Shown here in pieces: positions 33,466-47,300 of a stretch of 64,000 bases of DNA. Source of the stretch: Moringa oleifera. Its lineage: Eukaryota > Streptophyta > Magnoliopsida > Brassicales > Moringaceae. Positions within the stretch are counted from its first letter, which is position 1. Each line of letters starts with the position of its first letter. Location of the stretch: the NCBI GenBank assembly GCA_021397835.1, contig JAJFZO010000747.1, positions 126,501 to 190,500 of the forward strand, given 5' to 3'. A model generated the notes under the pieces. The model saw only the letters and a program-made list of their open reading frames with translations. It ran no database searches and was not told where the DNA came from. The translations under genes were made by a program, and so were the position numbers.

Positions 33466-36400
33466 ATGGATCTCCTCCTGTTGGAGAAGACCCTTTTGGC
33501 AGTTTTCTTTGCTATCGTCCTCGCCATTACCATCTCCAAACTTCGTGGCAAGCGCTTCAAGCTGCCTCCCGGCCCCTTACCCGTACCCGTCTTTGGCAAC
33601 TGGCTCCAAGTCGGCGATGACCTCAACCACCGGAACCTCACCGACTTGGCCAAGAAATTCGGGGACATGTTCCTCCTACGTATGGGCCAGCGCAACCTCG
33701 TGGTTGTGTCCTCCCCGGATCTCGCAAAGGAAGTTCTGCACACCCAAGGAGTGGAGTTCGGTTCAAGGACCCGCAACGTTGTGTTCGACATCTTCACTGG
33801 TAAGGGCCAGGACATGGTGTTCACAGTGTACGGTGAGCACTGGAGGAAGATGAGACGTATCATGACCGTCCCTTTCTTCACCAACAAGGTTGTGCAACAG
33901 TACCGCTACGGTTGGGAGGAGGAGGCCGCACGCGTGGTCCAAGACGTCAAGAACAACCCCGACGCTTCCACCAAGGGGATCGTGTTGAGGAGGCGGTTGC
34001 AGCTCATGATGTACAACAACATGTACAGGATTATGTTCGATAGGAGATTCGAGAGCGAGGATGATCCTCTGTTCGTTAAGCTGAAGGCCTTGAACGGAGA
34101 GAGAAGTAGATTGGCTCAGAGCTTCGAGTATAACTACGGTGATTTTATTCCCATTCTGAGGCCATTTTTGAGAGGATACTTGAAGATCTGTAAGGAAGTT
34201 AAGGAGATGAGATTGCAGCTCTTCAAGGACTATTTCGTTGATGAAAGGAAGTATGTTAAATTTCTCTTTTATCTTTCCTTCTACTTAATTTTATCTTTCT
34301 TCCTTTTGATTTTCAACCACGAATGTCTAGATAGCTGTATACGTGTCGATGGCCTTCCTCTTCCATGAAAGCTTTTGGACCTTTGCAGCTCTCTGTGCGT
34401 TCATTACTCACATAAGAATATTCTGGTTTTTCTGGAAAATCAATTTACCTTCTTTGGTAGGGTCGAAATTAAGACCATAGTCGGGTTTTGAGATCTGATG
34501 GGAAAAGTTATAAATATGGGCAGAAGTTGATTTGTTTTTTTCCTCTTCAAGTTGCTTCTTTCTTCTTCTTTTTCTTTTTTTTTTTCCATTTTGTCATTTG
34601 AGAAACACAATAAAGTTGTCTTTATCGTTGTTAACAGGAAACTTGCAAACACCAAAAGTATGACCAACGAAGGATTGAAATGCGCCATCGATCACATTTT
34701 GGACGCTCAACAGAAGGGAGAGATCAACGAGGACAACGTTCTTTACATCATCGAGAACATCAACGTGGCTGGTAAGTCCCCTTGCTCTCTCTGCTTTTAT
34801 ATTGATTTACCGTAATACCCCTTGCTGTGATGGTCATCAAACTGAAATAGAAAGTTAGATAGTTTAATGGAGTTTCCTAATGGCCTCGATAGATCTTGAT
34901 TTGTAGCCATGAAACTAATTAGTTGTATCTGTCAGTCTGCACTAAATATTTGGATGATGAATGGTTTCTGGACACATGGCTGTACGGATGGCCACCTTAA
35001 CATGTTGTGACCCCTAGCCAGAAGCAAGTACACGTGGGTTTTTCAGTCGTATAAGCTATTCTATGTTATTTATTAATATCATTATAAGTATGATTTCAAT
35101 TATTGAACAGAAAACCTGTTGTTCACCTACATTAAACTTTTGCTATTACAAGTTTACTCGCCTTAATAAAGTAGTGGTGTTTATACTGGTATGTGACATC
35201 AATATGAATTTTAAATTTTCGGTTTTGTCTTTGTCAACACATGTTTGGTGGCACTGATTTTTGTAACATGTTGAGCAAGCAAATCTGACTTTTTGGGGTA
35301 CCTAATTAATAATAATTAGTGTTTAGTTGTCTAAGATATTGTAAAGATGAGTAATCAAAATTATTAGATATGGGGGATAAGTGTAATGACTAGTGAGCTC
35401 TTAAATTAATAATTTAAAGCGTCTTATCTTATTGATATTATTGTAAATATCAAGCGGTCATCATCTTCCCCTTCTGTTATATACTTGTTAATTAGCAAAA
35501 ATAATTGGATATAGATCTAAAAGAATGAAAGAAAGAAATCCAAGCCATTGAATTTGGGTTTTAAATAGAGGCTTAGTAACAAATCGTGTGAGCCCAGGAC
35601 AGATTGGATCTCAACAGGAAGATACTTATGAGGTTTTGGTATGAATAATGATGGTGGTGACCCAGTGACATTATTTCTTATGTACTTAACTATTTGCAAT
35701 AAATACAATAGCCACAATTGTGATCCCTTTCCCTTCCTTTAGTTTCATTCTAGATGCCCTAATCACCGGAGTCATTTTGAGCCTCCTAATTTTTTTTTTG
35801 GCAACAAGTGCCTTGAGAGTAATCTTGAAGCACTTTTGAGTGTGTCCTTATCTCATGTCATGGTGTTTTCTCCGCTTTGTCTATGTTTGATTTCTTAACA
35901 TGGACAACCACACTGGTTGGTTTGAAGTCCACCGATCATGGTGGGTAGGCCCACCTGCCGTTTCGCCACTTCAAAAAGCAGTTTAGGTAAACCGATAAGC
36001 TGTAGCCCACAAACTATTAATCATTTCTTCAACTTGCGTAGACTCAAGCCACTCTGATGTGCTACCGAACACCTTTCCTACACAAACCTTTTTTTAATTG
36101 AACAAGCCAATTAAGGTTATGGCACCTGCCAACTTAGTATATGGATTAATTATTTTCTGCTACTGGTAATTATGCAAAGAATGCTAACATATGTGCTTTT
36201 TATCTCATTTCTTGTTATGGAACAGCAATTGAGACAACATTGTGGTCAATTGAGTGGGGCATCGCTGAGCTGGTGAATCATCCTGAAATCCAGAGGAAGC
36301 TAAGGAATGAGCTTGACACAGTGCTAGGAATTGGTGTGCAGATTACTGAGCCTGATGTGCAAAAGCTTCCCTACCTCCAGGCTGTCATCAAGGAGACTCT

Positions 36401-36824
36401 CAGACTCAGGATGGCAATTCCTCTTCTTGTGCCACACATGAACCTCCATGATGCTAAGCTTGGCGGCTATGACATTCCTGCTGAGAGCAAAATCTTGGTG
36501 AATGCCTGGTGGCTCGCAAACAATCCTGCCCAATGGAAAAAACCAGAAGAATTCAGGCCTGAGCGGTTCCTGGAAGAGGAGTCTAAGGTTGAGGCTAATG
36601 GGAACGACTTCCGTTACCTTCCCTTTGGTGTTGGCAGAAGGAGCTGCCCTGGAATTATTCTGGCATTGCCAATCCTTGGCATTACTATTGGGCGTTTGGT
36701 GCAGAACTTTGAGCTGTTGCCTCCTCCAGGACAGTCAAAGCTTGACACAACAGAGAAGGGTGGACAATTCAGCTTGCACATCTTGAAGCACTCCACCATT
36801 GTATTGAAGCCAAGGTCATTTTAG
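33466..36824 (+). CDS. C4H: trans-cinnamate 4-hydroxylase (CYP73A)
   Basis: Endoplasmic-reticulum P450 that converts cinnamate to p-coumarate, the second step of the phenylpropanoid pathway. Exons 33466-34250, 34638-34771 and 36226-36824 give 505 aa, exactly the usual class I length. An N-terminal membrane anchor ([19 protein letters not shown]) is followed by the proline hinge [14 protein letters not shown], the I-helix AAIETT, the Exx[17 protein letters not shown], and the heme loop [10 protein letters not shown] with Cys447. Both introns have clean GT-AG borders and phases (2 and 1). Exon 1 is notably GC-richer than the surrounding DNA. All catalytic features are intact. AC elements upstream point to MYB control together with other lignin genes. 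Confidence 0.98.
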
Positions 36825-37239
36825 TTTCACACCCTCTGATCTTCTCTTTTTTGTGTATTCAGAAGACTTGTTGCAACATATGGAATGATTTAGAACATGG
36901 GGTTCAAGTGACATTGGGTACTTTATCATAAATTCAAGGTGTGAGGATGTAAATCTATGAACTTGAAATGATGGTTTCTGATTTTCCGTATTAATAAGTC
37001 CATGTGCTCTTTCACCTTGTCGTTTGCCAAAGCAGCTAAATGCTACCCTGAACCTTATTTTTAATTGAAGCAGTTGAAAATGGAGATGAGCTTCGAACTC
37101 CAATGATACGGGCTTCTATTGCAGTTGATAGGCAGTGCAGCAATAATCACTCTCTATGACCTTTTCTTGCTAGTTTTGTTAATCAAATGAAGAGTTGGCA
37201 TCTCTTTGTTATGGGACCTCAGTGAATAAAGTAACCAGG
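36825..37239. other. C4H 3' flank
   Basis: 3'UTR-like sequence. No gene seen. Confidence 0.5.
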
Positions 37240-37458
37240 TTTACAAGGTAAAAGAATCGGTACTGGTTCATGGTTCATACTCATTGTTTTCTTTGCGGAG
37301 AATATTTTTATGTTTACAAGGTAAAAGAATCGGTACTGGTTCATGGTTCATGCTCATTGTTTTCTTTGCGGAGAATATTTTTATGTTTACAAGGTAAAGG
37401 AACCAGTACTACTCACACCCTCGTTTTTTTCTTAGTGGAGAAAGAATTGTATGTTTGA
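37240..37458. repeat. 73-bp minisatellite, about three copies
   Basis: Units start at 37240, 37313 and 37386, each with TTTACAAGGTAAA. Units 1 and 2 differ at only one position (CATACTC/CATGCTC). Unit 3 is diverged, especially in its second half. A 62-aa frame across it is a by-product of the repeat. Confidence 0.92.
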
Positions 37459-37739
37459 ATCTGCCTCACCTCTACAGCTCATAGCCTCGTCTATAATCTC
37501 CTTCTTATCGACATTTGAAGGCTAATGTGGCGACAGCCATCCTTCCATTATCATACATACTTGACTAGTGTAGTATTTTCAGTTAAAATGTCATTCAGTT
37601 GATCCAGGTTTGCTGTACTGTCTCTCCTTCTCTTTGTTTGGTTAACAGCGGTAGTTTGGTTGTCATCAGTTTGTTTTATTTCCAACCGAAAGGATATATC
37701 TCATCAACTGCAAAGTAAGAATGAACACAGATCCATTTT

Positions 37740-40700
37740 TATTCAAATCGATAAATGGAATTATAATTTTTATTTTGAATTAGATTTAAATTATTATAAA
37801 TAATCTTAAATAATAATTAAAATTATTTTAAATATAATTTAACTATAATTATAATTCATTTTAACTAAAATTATAATTAATTTTTAATTAAAATAATTAA
37901 AAATATAAAATAATTTAATTTTAAATATATATTAATGGAAGTAAACAAAATCATCTTAATAAATTTTTATTAAAATATAAAAATAAAATAAACCTATTAG
38001 AAATATAAAAATATAGTAAACTTCTTTTAAGTTTAACTCTAAATTTTATTTGAATATATTAAATCTAAATGGAATCTTAAACTTTCTTTAAATCAAATTT
38101 TAAGATTTAAATTTTAATTCATTTTTATATTAACCTTTGAAGCAAGAACTAGTATGATTTGATTTAAATCGATAAATCAAATTATAATTTTTAAATTTTG
38201 AGTCAAATGAGAACTAATATAAACAGTTTCAATTTTTAACCGTGATGAAAATCATTTTAAATATGATTTAATTACTGTTTATGCAAAATTTTGAACCAAA
38301 ATAAAAATCTATGTTTTTAATTTAATTTTTAATTAAATTAATTTTAAAATTTATTAAAATTTTAATTTAAATATTATTTAAAAATTAATTTTAAAATTAA
38401 TTTCAATTTTTAATAAAAATAATCTTTTATTGTTATTTAATTTTATTAAAAATTTATTAATAAAATATTAAAATTTTAAATTTTAAAAAAATTTACATAA
38501 TTAAACTAGCAAAAGAGAAAGAGATTTTTTTTTTTTATATAAAGTTATACTATTTTCCTCTTATACTAATGTAAAAGTGAAATGATCATCTTATTTATTA
38601 TAGATAAAGAGATTTTTTCTTTTATATTAGTAACAGGAAGGTAACCGAGTGATTATCTTATTCTTATTTATTAAAAAAATTTATTTTTTTTATACTAAAA
38701 TTAGAGCAACGTAAGATAAAGAAATTATTTCTCTTACATTAATATTAAATAGTGTAAAAAAAAGAAAATATTAGTATAAGATATATTTTGAATTCACATT
38801 CAACTTAACTTTATTAACAATTGGATTAATCCCTATGTTTTATTAAAAAATTAAAATTACTTTTTGATTATTTTTTTTTCATACATAAATACTCAACTTT
38901 CATCTCATTTTTCACACAATTCTCACTTAAATTTTTTATTCAATTCTTTTATTCAATGTTTTTATTTTATTATTTTATTTATTTTTACTTACATTTTACT
39001 TATTTTAATTCTTTAAATTTTTGTTAATTTATATACTTTTTTAATTATTTTAATTCTCTCAAGTATCATTAATTTTTTCATTTATTTCATTTATTTTCTC
39101 AAAAAATAATTATTATATATATTTTTTAGTTTTTATACTTAAATTTTTTTCATAATTGTTATTTTTTTATAACCAATTATTTTATTTTTTATCAATCAAT
39201 TTTTGTTTTTGATGGCAATGGTAGTTCTTCAAAAAAATTTATTTTTTTAAAAAATAAACGTGTTATGTTCAACAAAAATATGTATATCGATACTGATACT
39301 TATTATGAATTTTTTTAATATTAATTTTTTATTGAAAAAACAAATCTTAATCTTTCTTTTAAAATTTATGAACCAAATTTTGAAAGTCAATTTATTCAAT
39401 TTTTTTTTCATTTTGATATTCAAATTTTTGATTAAAATAATAAAAACTTTAAAAATACAAAAAAAATCTGATTCTATGAAAAAAGTGGACGACCGGATAG
39501 AACAAAAGTAATTATTTGTAATTATTATTCAAAAGAATTTAAATTATTAAAATTTGAAAAATATGGCACATATTGAAAGTATATTATAGCAAAATCCTAA
39601 TATACTTTTGTTTAAAATGGATTAAAATTGCTTAATTATGTTGTTGTATCTGTTGGAGAAAAATTACATTATTTATGAAAACATCTAAAAATAATGAAAG
39701 TATGAGCTAACTTTCATGCTAGTTATGCTATGCATCTCATAAAATTTTCACTTGATATTTTTACTCTTTGAAATTTCACATATAAATTAGTTTGTCAAAG
39801 TGTTACATATAAAGAGTTACTAGGTATTTCCATCCTTAACAATGAAATGTGTGTAAACATTTACCAATCATTAAAAGTTTTTAATAATGCTACTAATTCT
39901 TTATTAGACATATATTATCTTACTAATCATTTATTTATTACTGAAGTTATTAATATTATTATTCAATTTAAAAAATATAAAAAAATAAAAAATTACTAAA
40001 TTACATTGAAATTATGAAAAATAAATTATTAAAATAATATTTTAAACGATATATTTCTTTGGATTAATATTTGATCCACATTGCAAATTAATTTATTTTA
40101 ACGAATATTTTACTTGTTATTATAATTGTTTATAAATAAAAGTACATATTATGATTATAATTATAAATATTAAGAATTCATTTTATTCATTATATAATGA
40201 ATATCATAGCCTTTATGATCAATCTAATTATATTAATATTGCAAAAATTCGTAACTTATCTTAAATTTTATCATTAAAAGTTGATAAAGAGTATTAATTG
40301 TTATTTCAAAAAACAAAAAAAACTTACAAAATTCATCTTCAACAAGCTCAAACTTTGAGCTTAATAATTATTTAATATATATTTTTTAAGTTTATTGATG
40401 AAAACAAGGATTTTAATATTTTACAATAATAAAAAAATAAAAATATTTTCTAATTTTGACTTTCTATAATTGTCATACATGGTGAAAACATATATGAGCG
40501 TGAATTCAATTCAAGTGTCAAGATTAAATTAAGACAAAATTTTTACAACAAAAAACAAATTATGATTTCTTAAAATATATTAATAAAATCATAATTTTTA
40601 AAAAATAAATTAACTTAAATATAAATATAATTTATTAAATTAAATATCTTCATTAAATTAATCACTAATAAAAAACCAAAATTTATTTTGCACAGACTTT

Positions 40701-40900
40701 AAATTTGAACAATCATATCTTAAACCACTTATAAACCAAACCTAAACAAAAACTTGAAGCACTTTTAAACCCAATCAAACTTAAACTAAAATTTGAATCA
40801 CTTTTAAATTAAATTTTAATTAAAATTAAATTTCGTTTCATTTTAACTAATCAAAAATTTAAAATCCAAACCAAACCTATCCTAAAGTCTCAGTCATTTC
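37740..40900. repeat. very AT-rich island
   Basis: About 3.2 kb made almost wholly of A and T, with repeated ATTTTAATTAAAATT-like words in both orientations. It surrounds the hAT transposase remnant at 39200-40560. No functional gene lies in it. The words at 37741-37900 and 38160-38240 (AAATCGATAAAT...AATTATAATTTTT) recur. Clear terminal inverted repeats were not found by eye. Confidence 0.75.
39200..40560 (+). pseudogene. decayed hAT-family transposase
   Basis: Frames on the plus strand give family-like fragments in the expected order. Near 39525-39560, YYSKEFKLLKFEKYGTY resembles a BED zinc-finger remnant. About 39835-39960 reads ILNNEMCVNIYQSLKVFNNA, then LLDIYYLTNHLFITEVINII. About 40165-40260 reads NIKNSFYSLYNEYHSLYDQS. 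Near 40360-40430 comes NNYLIYIF followed by DENKDFNILQ, like the start of the hATC dimerisation domain. These match the layout of plant RICESLEEPER-type hAT proteins. Many stops and frameshifts are present, and most C/G positions read as T/A, as expected for long-methylated, deaminated DNA. It is certainly non-functional. The ends of the element were not resolved. Confidence 0.75.
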
Positions 40901-41779
40901 AAATTGGGTAGCTCGTCATTGGAAAGAGGCTGACAAATCAAGTCTCAATTACTGTGAAAGAAATAAGACCATGAATTGCCTCATTACTTGCTCACCTTAA
41001 GAACATTTGCTTGGTTATGGAGGCAAGAATAGAATATTTTTTTAATTATTTTCAGTCACCCTTATTGCCAAGGTAAATCAATAGCCCACAGCAGACCATG
41101 TGATTTCATCCCTTCAGCATTTGACCCCGAAGCACTCCTCGCGCAATCTCATTATCAACAACCTAAATCCTTCATACAGAAACTCCAAAAGACATGACAC
41201 CAATTTCAGATTCATAACAAAATCAGCGACCACATTTACTCTTATGTTCTGAAGATTTCTTTTCAAGTAACGAAACCCCGGTTTTAGCTTTAAGGTGGAT
41301 CAAATAGGGGAACGAAAAAAGAGAAAACTTGATCAGTTTTTCTAATCTGCAAAGATTGCTTCTAAACCCCCCAAAAACATAAACGATAACAAAAAATAAA
41401 AAAAACTGAAGGGAAGTGAAACATAAAAGAGAGAAGAATGTGGGTCTAAACCAGGCCCCCCAATCAGAGCCCCAACAAGAAGCTCAGGGAGGGCAGACAT
41501 GTTGACCCCTCTCACTCAATTTCTGTGCACATTACCATGCTTCCTTCATTCCTTTAATATCCAGAGCATCGGCTTATTGTACACAGATTTCTCATTTTCT
41601 TCCTATCAGATGCTTCAACAAAACAATACACAAAAGAAAAAGAAAGGACGATCACCTGAGAAAAAAAATAACACAGACATGAAAAGGAAAAGAAGAGAGA
41701 AACCAAACAAGACATGAGACCATCTGTGAGCAACATATGGATCCCGCAGCTAAACATACACAGAGGCTGCTTACCTTAG
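40901..41779. other. region downstream of the orphan telobox promoter
   Basis: No convincing gene on either strand. On the minus strand a donor-like GGTAAGCAG (near 41770) and an acceptor-like TTTTTTTTCTCAG (near 41655) suggest a spliced leader, but no conserved protein follows. Short minus frames (for example 41757-41554) show no family features. Confidence 0.4.
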
Positions 41780-41990
41780 CCGTGTATATATAGAGTAGAG
41801 AAGAGACGGGTTAGGGTTTACTTTTTCCACAGGTTGTGAAATACCCAAAAAGCCCACTCCCACGCCTTCGCCCATATCGGTGTTCTATGGATCACTTGGT
41901 GTTCTGTTCTTTCCATCACAGGGCTCCAGCCCAACTCCAGATGGGTGCAAATGGGGCCATATAAGCCCAATTTCTCATCCGTGGGCTCAT
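41780..41990 (-). promoter_or_regulatory. telobox / site II / TATA promoter, minus strand
   Basis: Read on the minus strand from 41990 downward: several TGGGCT/GGGCTT site II-like motifs (near 41968, 41928 and 41850), a telobox AAACCCTAACCC (about 41809-41820), and TATATATA (about 41784-41792). This combination and order is typical of plant genes for ribosomal proteins, translation factors and snoRNA clusters. Transcription would run toward 41500, where I recognise no gene. It could alternatively serve a non-coding RNA. Confidence 0.6.
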
Positions 41991-42230
41991 AAGTTTGTTC
42001 TTTGTTGTAAATTTAAGCAGAGGAACTGATGATTTAACACATGCGAGCAGAGCAAACCGTCGTTGTCCATCGGAACTACATGAGCTACTGTTTCAAAGTT
42101 CACCGCTAAAAGTAAAACGAAGGACAATGAGACACGAATACAACCCAAGATTAGATGGGGCTGTTTATTGAAGGACACGAGCACGATCATGTTTATGACA
42201 AACCAAAACAGGGGCCAGTTTGAATTGAAT

Positions 42231-44325
<2,095 letters not shown>

Positions 44326-47300
44326 ATGTTACAGTGGATGGGAGGATCAAGGCGGAAAATGACAACTGTAAGTGGTCTGGAGTTTGGACTTTACCTTTCA
44401 TGTGAACTGACGAGCTCTTCTCTTTTCTTTACTTCTTTTTGGTAGTTAATTGTACAGTACTTCTGCTGCTTAGCTGCTAATTTGTTGAAATAGGTGCCGG
44501 TTATGTGGTCCTGTGGTATTGATGGAAGACAGTACAAACTAATTGTGATACATTGCTACAGATTGGCAGATAGCTCTATATTTTGTTGTTTGGAAAGAAT
44601 CTCTTCCATGTTTGTGTTGCAATGGCATTGTGAGAGAGGGTTAATCTGTTCTGAGGAATTAAAATTTACACTTTTCTTTTGGTACAGAATCAAGTATTTG
44701 TAATCCAGCTGTTGGATTAACTGAAGTTAATAGCTTTGTTCTTTTAATAATAATTCTTCAAATCTACTTTGACATCCCTCCGAATAAACTTTGGCATGCT
44801 TCACTGTCTTGGAAATATTTGTACTGTGCAAACCTGTTGACTGCTCCATGTATAATCATATTTTTTCGTTCTGACATGCTGGTGCTTCTTTTCTGCATGA
44901 TATCTTTGGAAACTCTCAGTCACGGAAATCTACACATTACAGGTAATAAAAAATTCTCTTCTTTTTAGCCTGTTTACGGATGCAATTTTTCCTTTATGTT
45001 TGAAGCAAAAAATCTCTCCACAAAGAGTTGGCCAGTCTTCAACAACGTAAAATCATATGCTTATTTATAGTGATAATTGTTGATATTGAGAGTTAAGTTA
45101 TATGTCTAGAGATGCAACAAACCCATAAAACCTATGTTTTTACCATTACTTTTTAAATTTGAAGGCAAAAGCAATACTTTGAACAAAGGAAAAGGCAACA
45201 ACAGCAGCTGGCAGCTGGGTTTGAGGGCTATGCTGATGAAATACGTATAGCTGAGCCACATCAGAAAGAACAGCGTTCACTGGATATTCTCAATCTGCTG
45301 AACTTATCAGCAAATGCTAAAGAAAGCAAGTCATCTTGCTCAACTGGTAAGTATATGCTATTATAAATGGCTACTGGTTGCATATTTTGATTTCTCCCCA
45401 TCTCTTTGAAGTAAGGGGAGAATAATGAGAAGACATGATGCAGATGCTGTGATTTTTCGTTTTAGGGGTCTGATATATCCCCCTGTTGAATTCACAAGGA
45501 TCATTGAACTGCTTTTCTACTACCACTGCTGAAGTTATTAATAGAGCAACATTGACAGCTGTGCAATGAAGAATGCCTAATTCTATTTAAAAATAGTTGT
45601 TTCTGGACCGCTTTTACCTTATGATATGTTCATACCCTTGATTCTTTTTGATGTTGAATATTTTTATGTCTGTTTCTCTTGTAATGAGTTCAAGTTTTAT
45701 GAACCATCTTTATCTTTTGCCTCTATATTCTACGCACAACCATGTAAGTAAGAGAAGATGCAGAGGTCAATGCTTCAAGAGTGAAGTATCATATCACGAA
45801 GGGTCTGCAAGCAACCCCTGATTGCACAATTGCTTCAAGGGTCCCTGTTGAAATTGACAGAGCAAGTATGTTTCTTAGGCTATGTGCTCAGCTCTTTCAA
45901 TGTGGGTCAGCATCTGAATCTGATTAAGTTTCTCCAGACTTTATTAAATTATTATGTTTCATTCTGTTGCTGCTATGCTGAAACAGGAACTTCATCAGGC
46001 TACCAAACGGAGACTATATCTCCAAAGAAGTGAGTAACAAGTCTGTCTGTACACCCTTTTGTTGTTAGAGAATGCCTTCTCACCCATCAGATTTATAAGA
46101 TAGTTTCCTACCATTTCTGGACATGTAGAAAAAAACAGCCAAAATATTTGGACACAGAAAAATTACCTGTACATTTCATTTATTTTTTGTGAACTTAATC
46201 TCATTAAACACACACACACACACAATAATGATTGAGCTCATCATAAAATTACCATAGATAAATAAAACATATGAAAAGAATAACCACGTGCCACTTGATG
46301 GAAAAACATATGAACAGGATTCTCTTGAAAAATGAATTTTAGTAAATGAAGGTGCACCTTCCAGCAACCCCCCATGTAATTATGCATGTGTTGCAGATGA
46401 GTTTAATGTTTGCTAATGTCTGAAACCCTCATATTTCGCTACAAATGGTAGAAAATTTCTTTTCCAGATTGTGGGAGTTGGATGACATGTATTAATGTGG
46501 TTCATTCAATTTAACTGAGAAGTTTACCTTGTGACCGTACCCAGCCTGACCTGGTCAGCAGAAATTTACCATTTTCTCTTGACATGATTGATTTTTGAGA
46601 GTGCATGCCATGCTTGACAAAATTGATGTCTTTATTGTCTCACAGAGCATCACGTAAAACACGGGACAATCTTGATGATGTTTTCAATGGAACTAATAGC
46701 AGTCCAGATGTCTCAATGGCAGCAGCTGAGCAGCGTAAGTAGTAAATATCCGTTAGATACAAGTTTCAAATAGTATGCATTATTTTCCTGTTCACTTTGT
46801 GGCTTTCCGCATATACATCTTGATATTTGTTTTCAAAGCTCTTGGGTTAAGTTGCACACTTAGTGTCAAGCAAATTGCATCTGCTTGTCGTTTGCATTGA
46901 TAGGAGGGAAATCAAACTCTTTTAGATTCCTAATCATGTCTTGTCCTTTTCTTCATTTTATTTTTTTCCCCTCTAGAGTTGTCTGTTTTTGATTTGCTTG
47001 GGGATGATGGGCCAAATTGCAGTCTGGAAGGAAGTCCAGTATGTGAAGCACATGTTGCCTTTTCAGTCGAAGGTATGTTCTTTCATATTGAAATTTTAGT
47101 CTGGATGTGTTCATTAAATCTGTCATCAATATTAAAGTTTCAATGCACACTATTTGCAAACTCCATCTGAGGGAATACTTGTCACTTTTACAACCCAACC
47201 ATCCATTATCATGTTTCTTGAAATTGGTTTGTTTTCATGTATGTTTAAGGTTGAAATTTCTGCTCCAAAGACGGTTGCTTTTTAAGTTTGTGTTTGAAAT

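Noticed and set aside
39260..39511. 83-aa open frame as a functional gene
   Set aside because: It is Leu/Ile/Phe/Lys-rich because of extreme AT content and forms part of the decayed hAT region.
41430..41500. A stretch AAGCTCAGGGAGGGCAGACA that looks like miR390
   Set aside because: It differs from the miR390 I remember at several positions, including the 3' half, and no matching hairpin arm is visible nearby.
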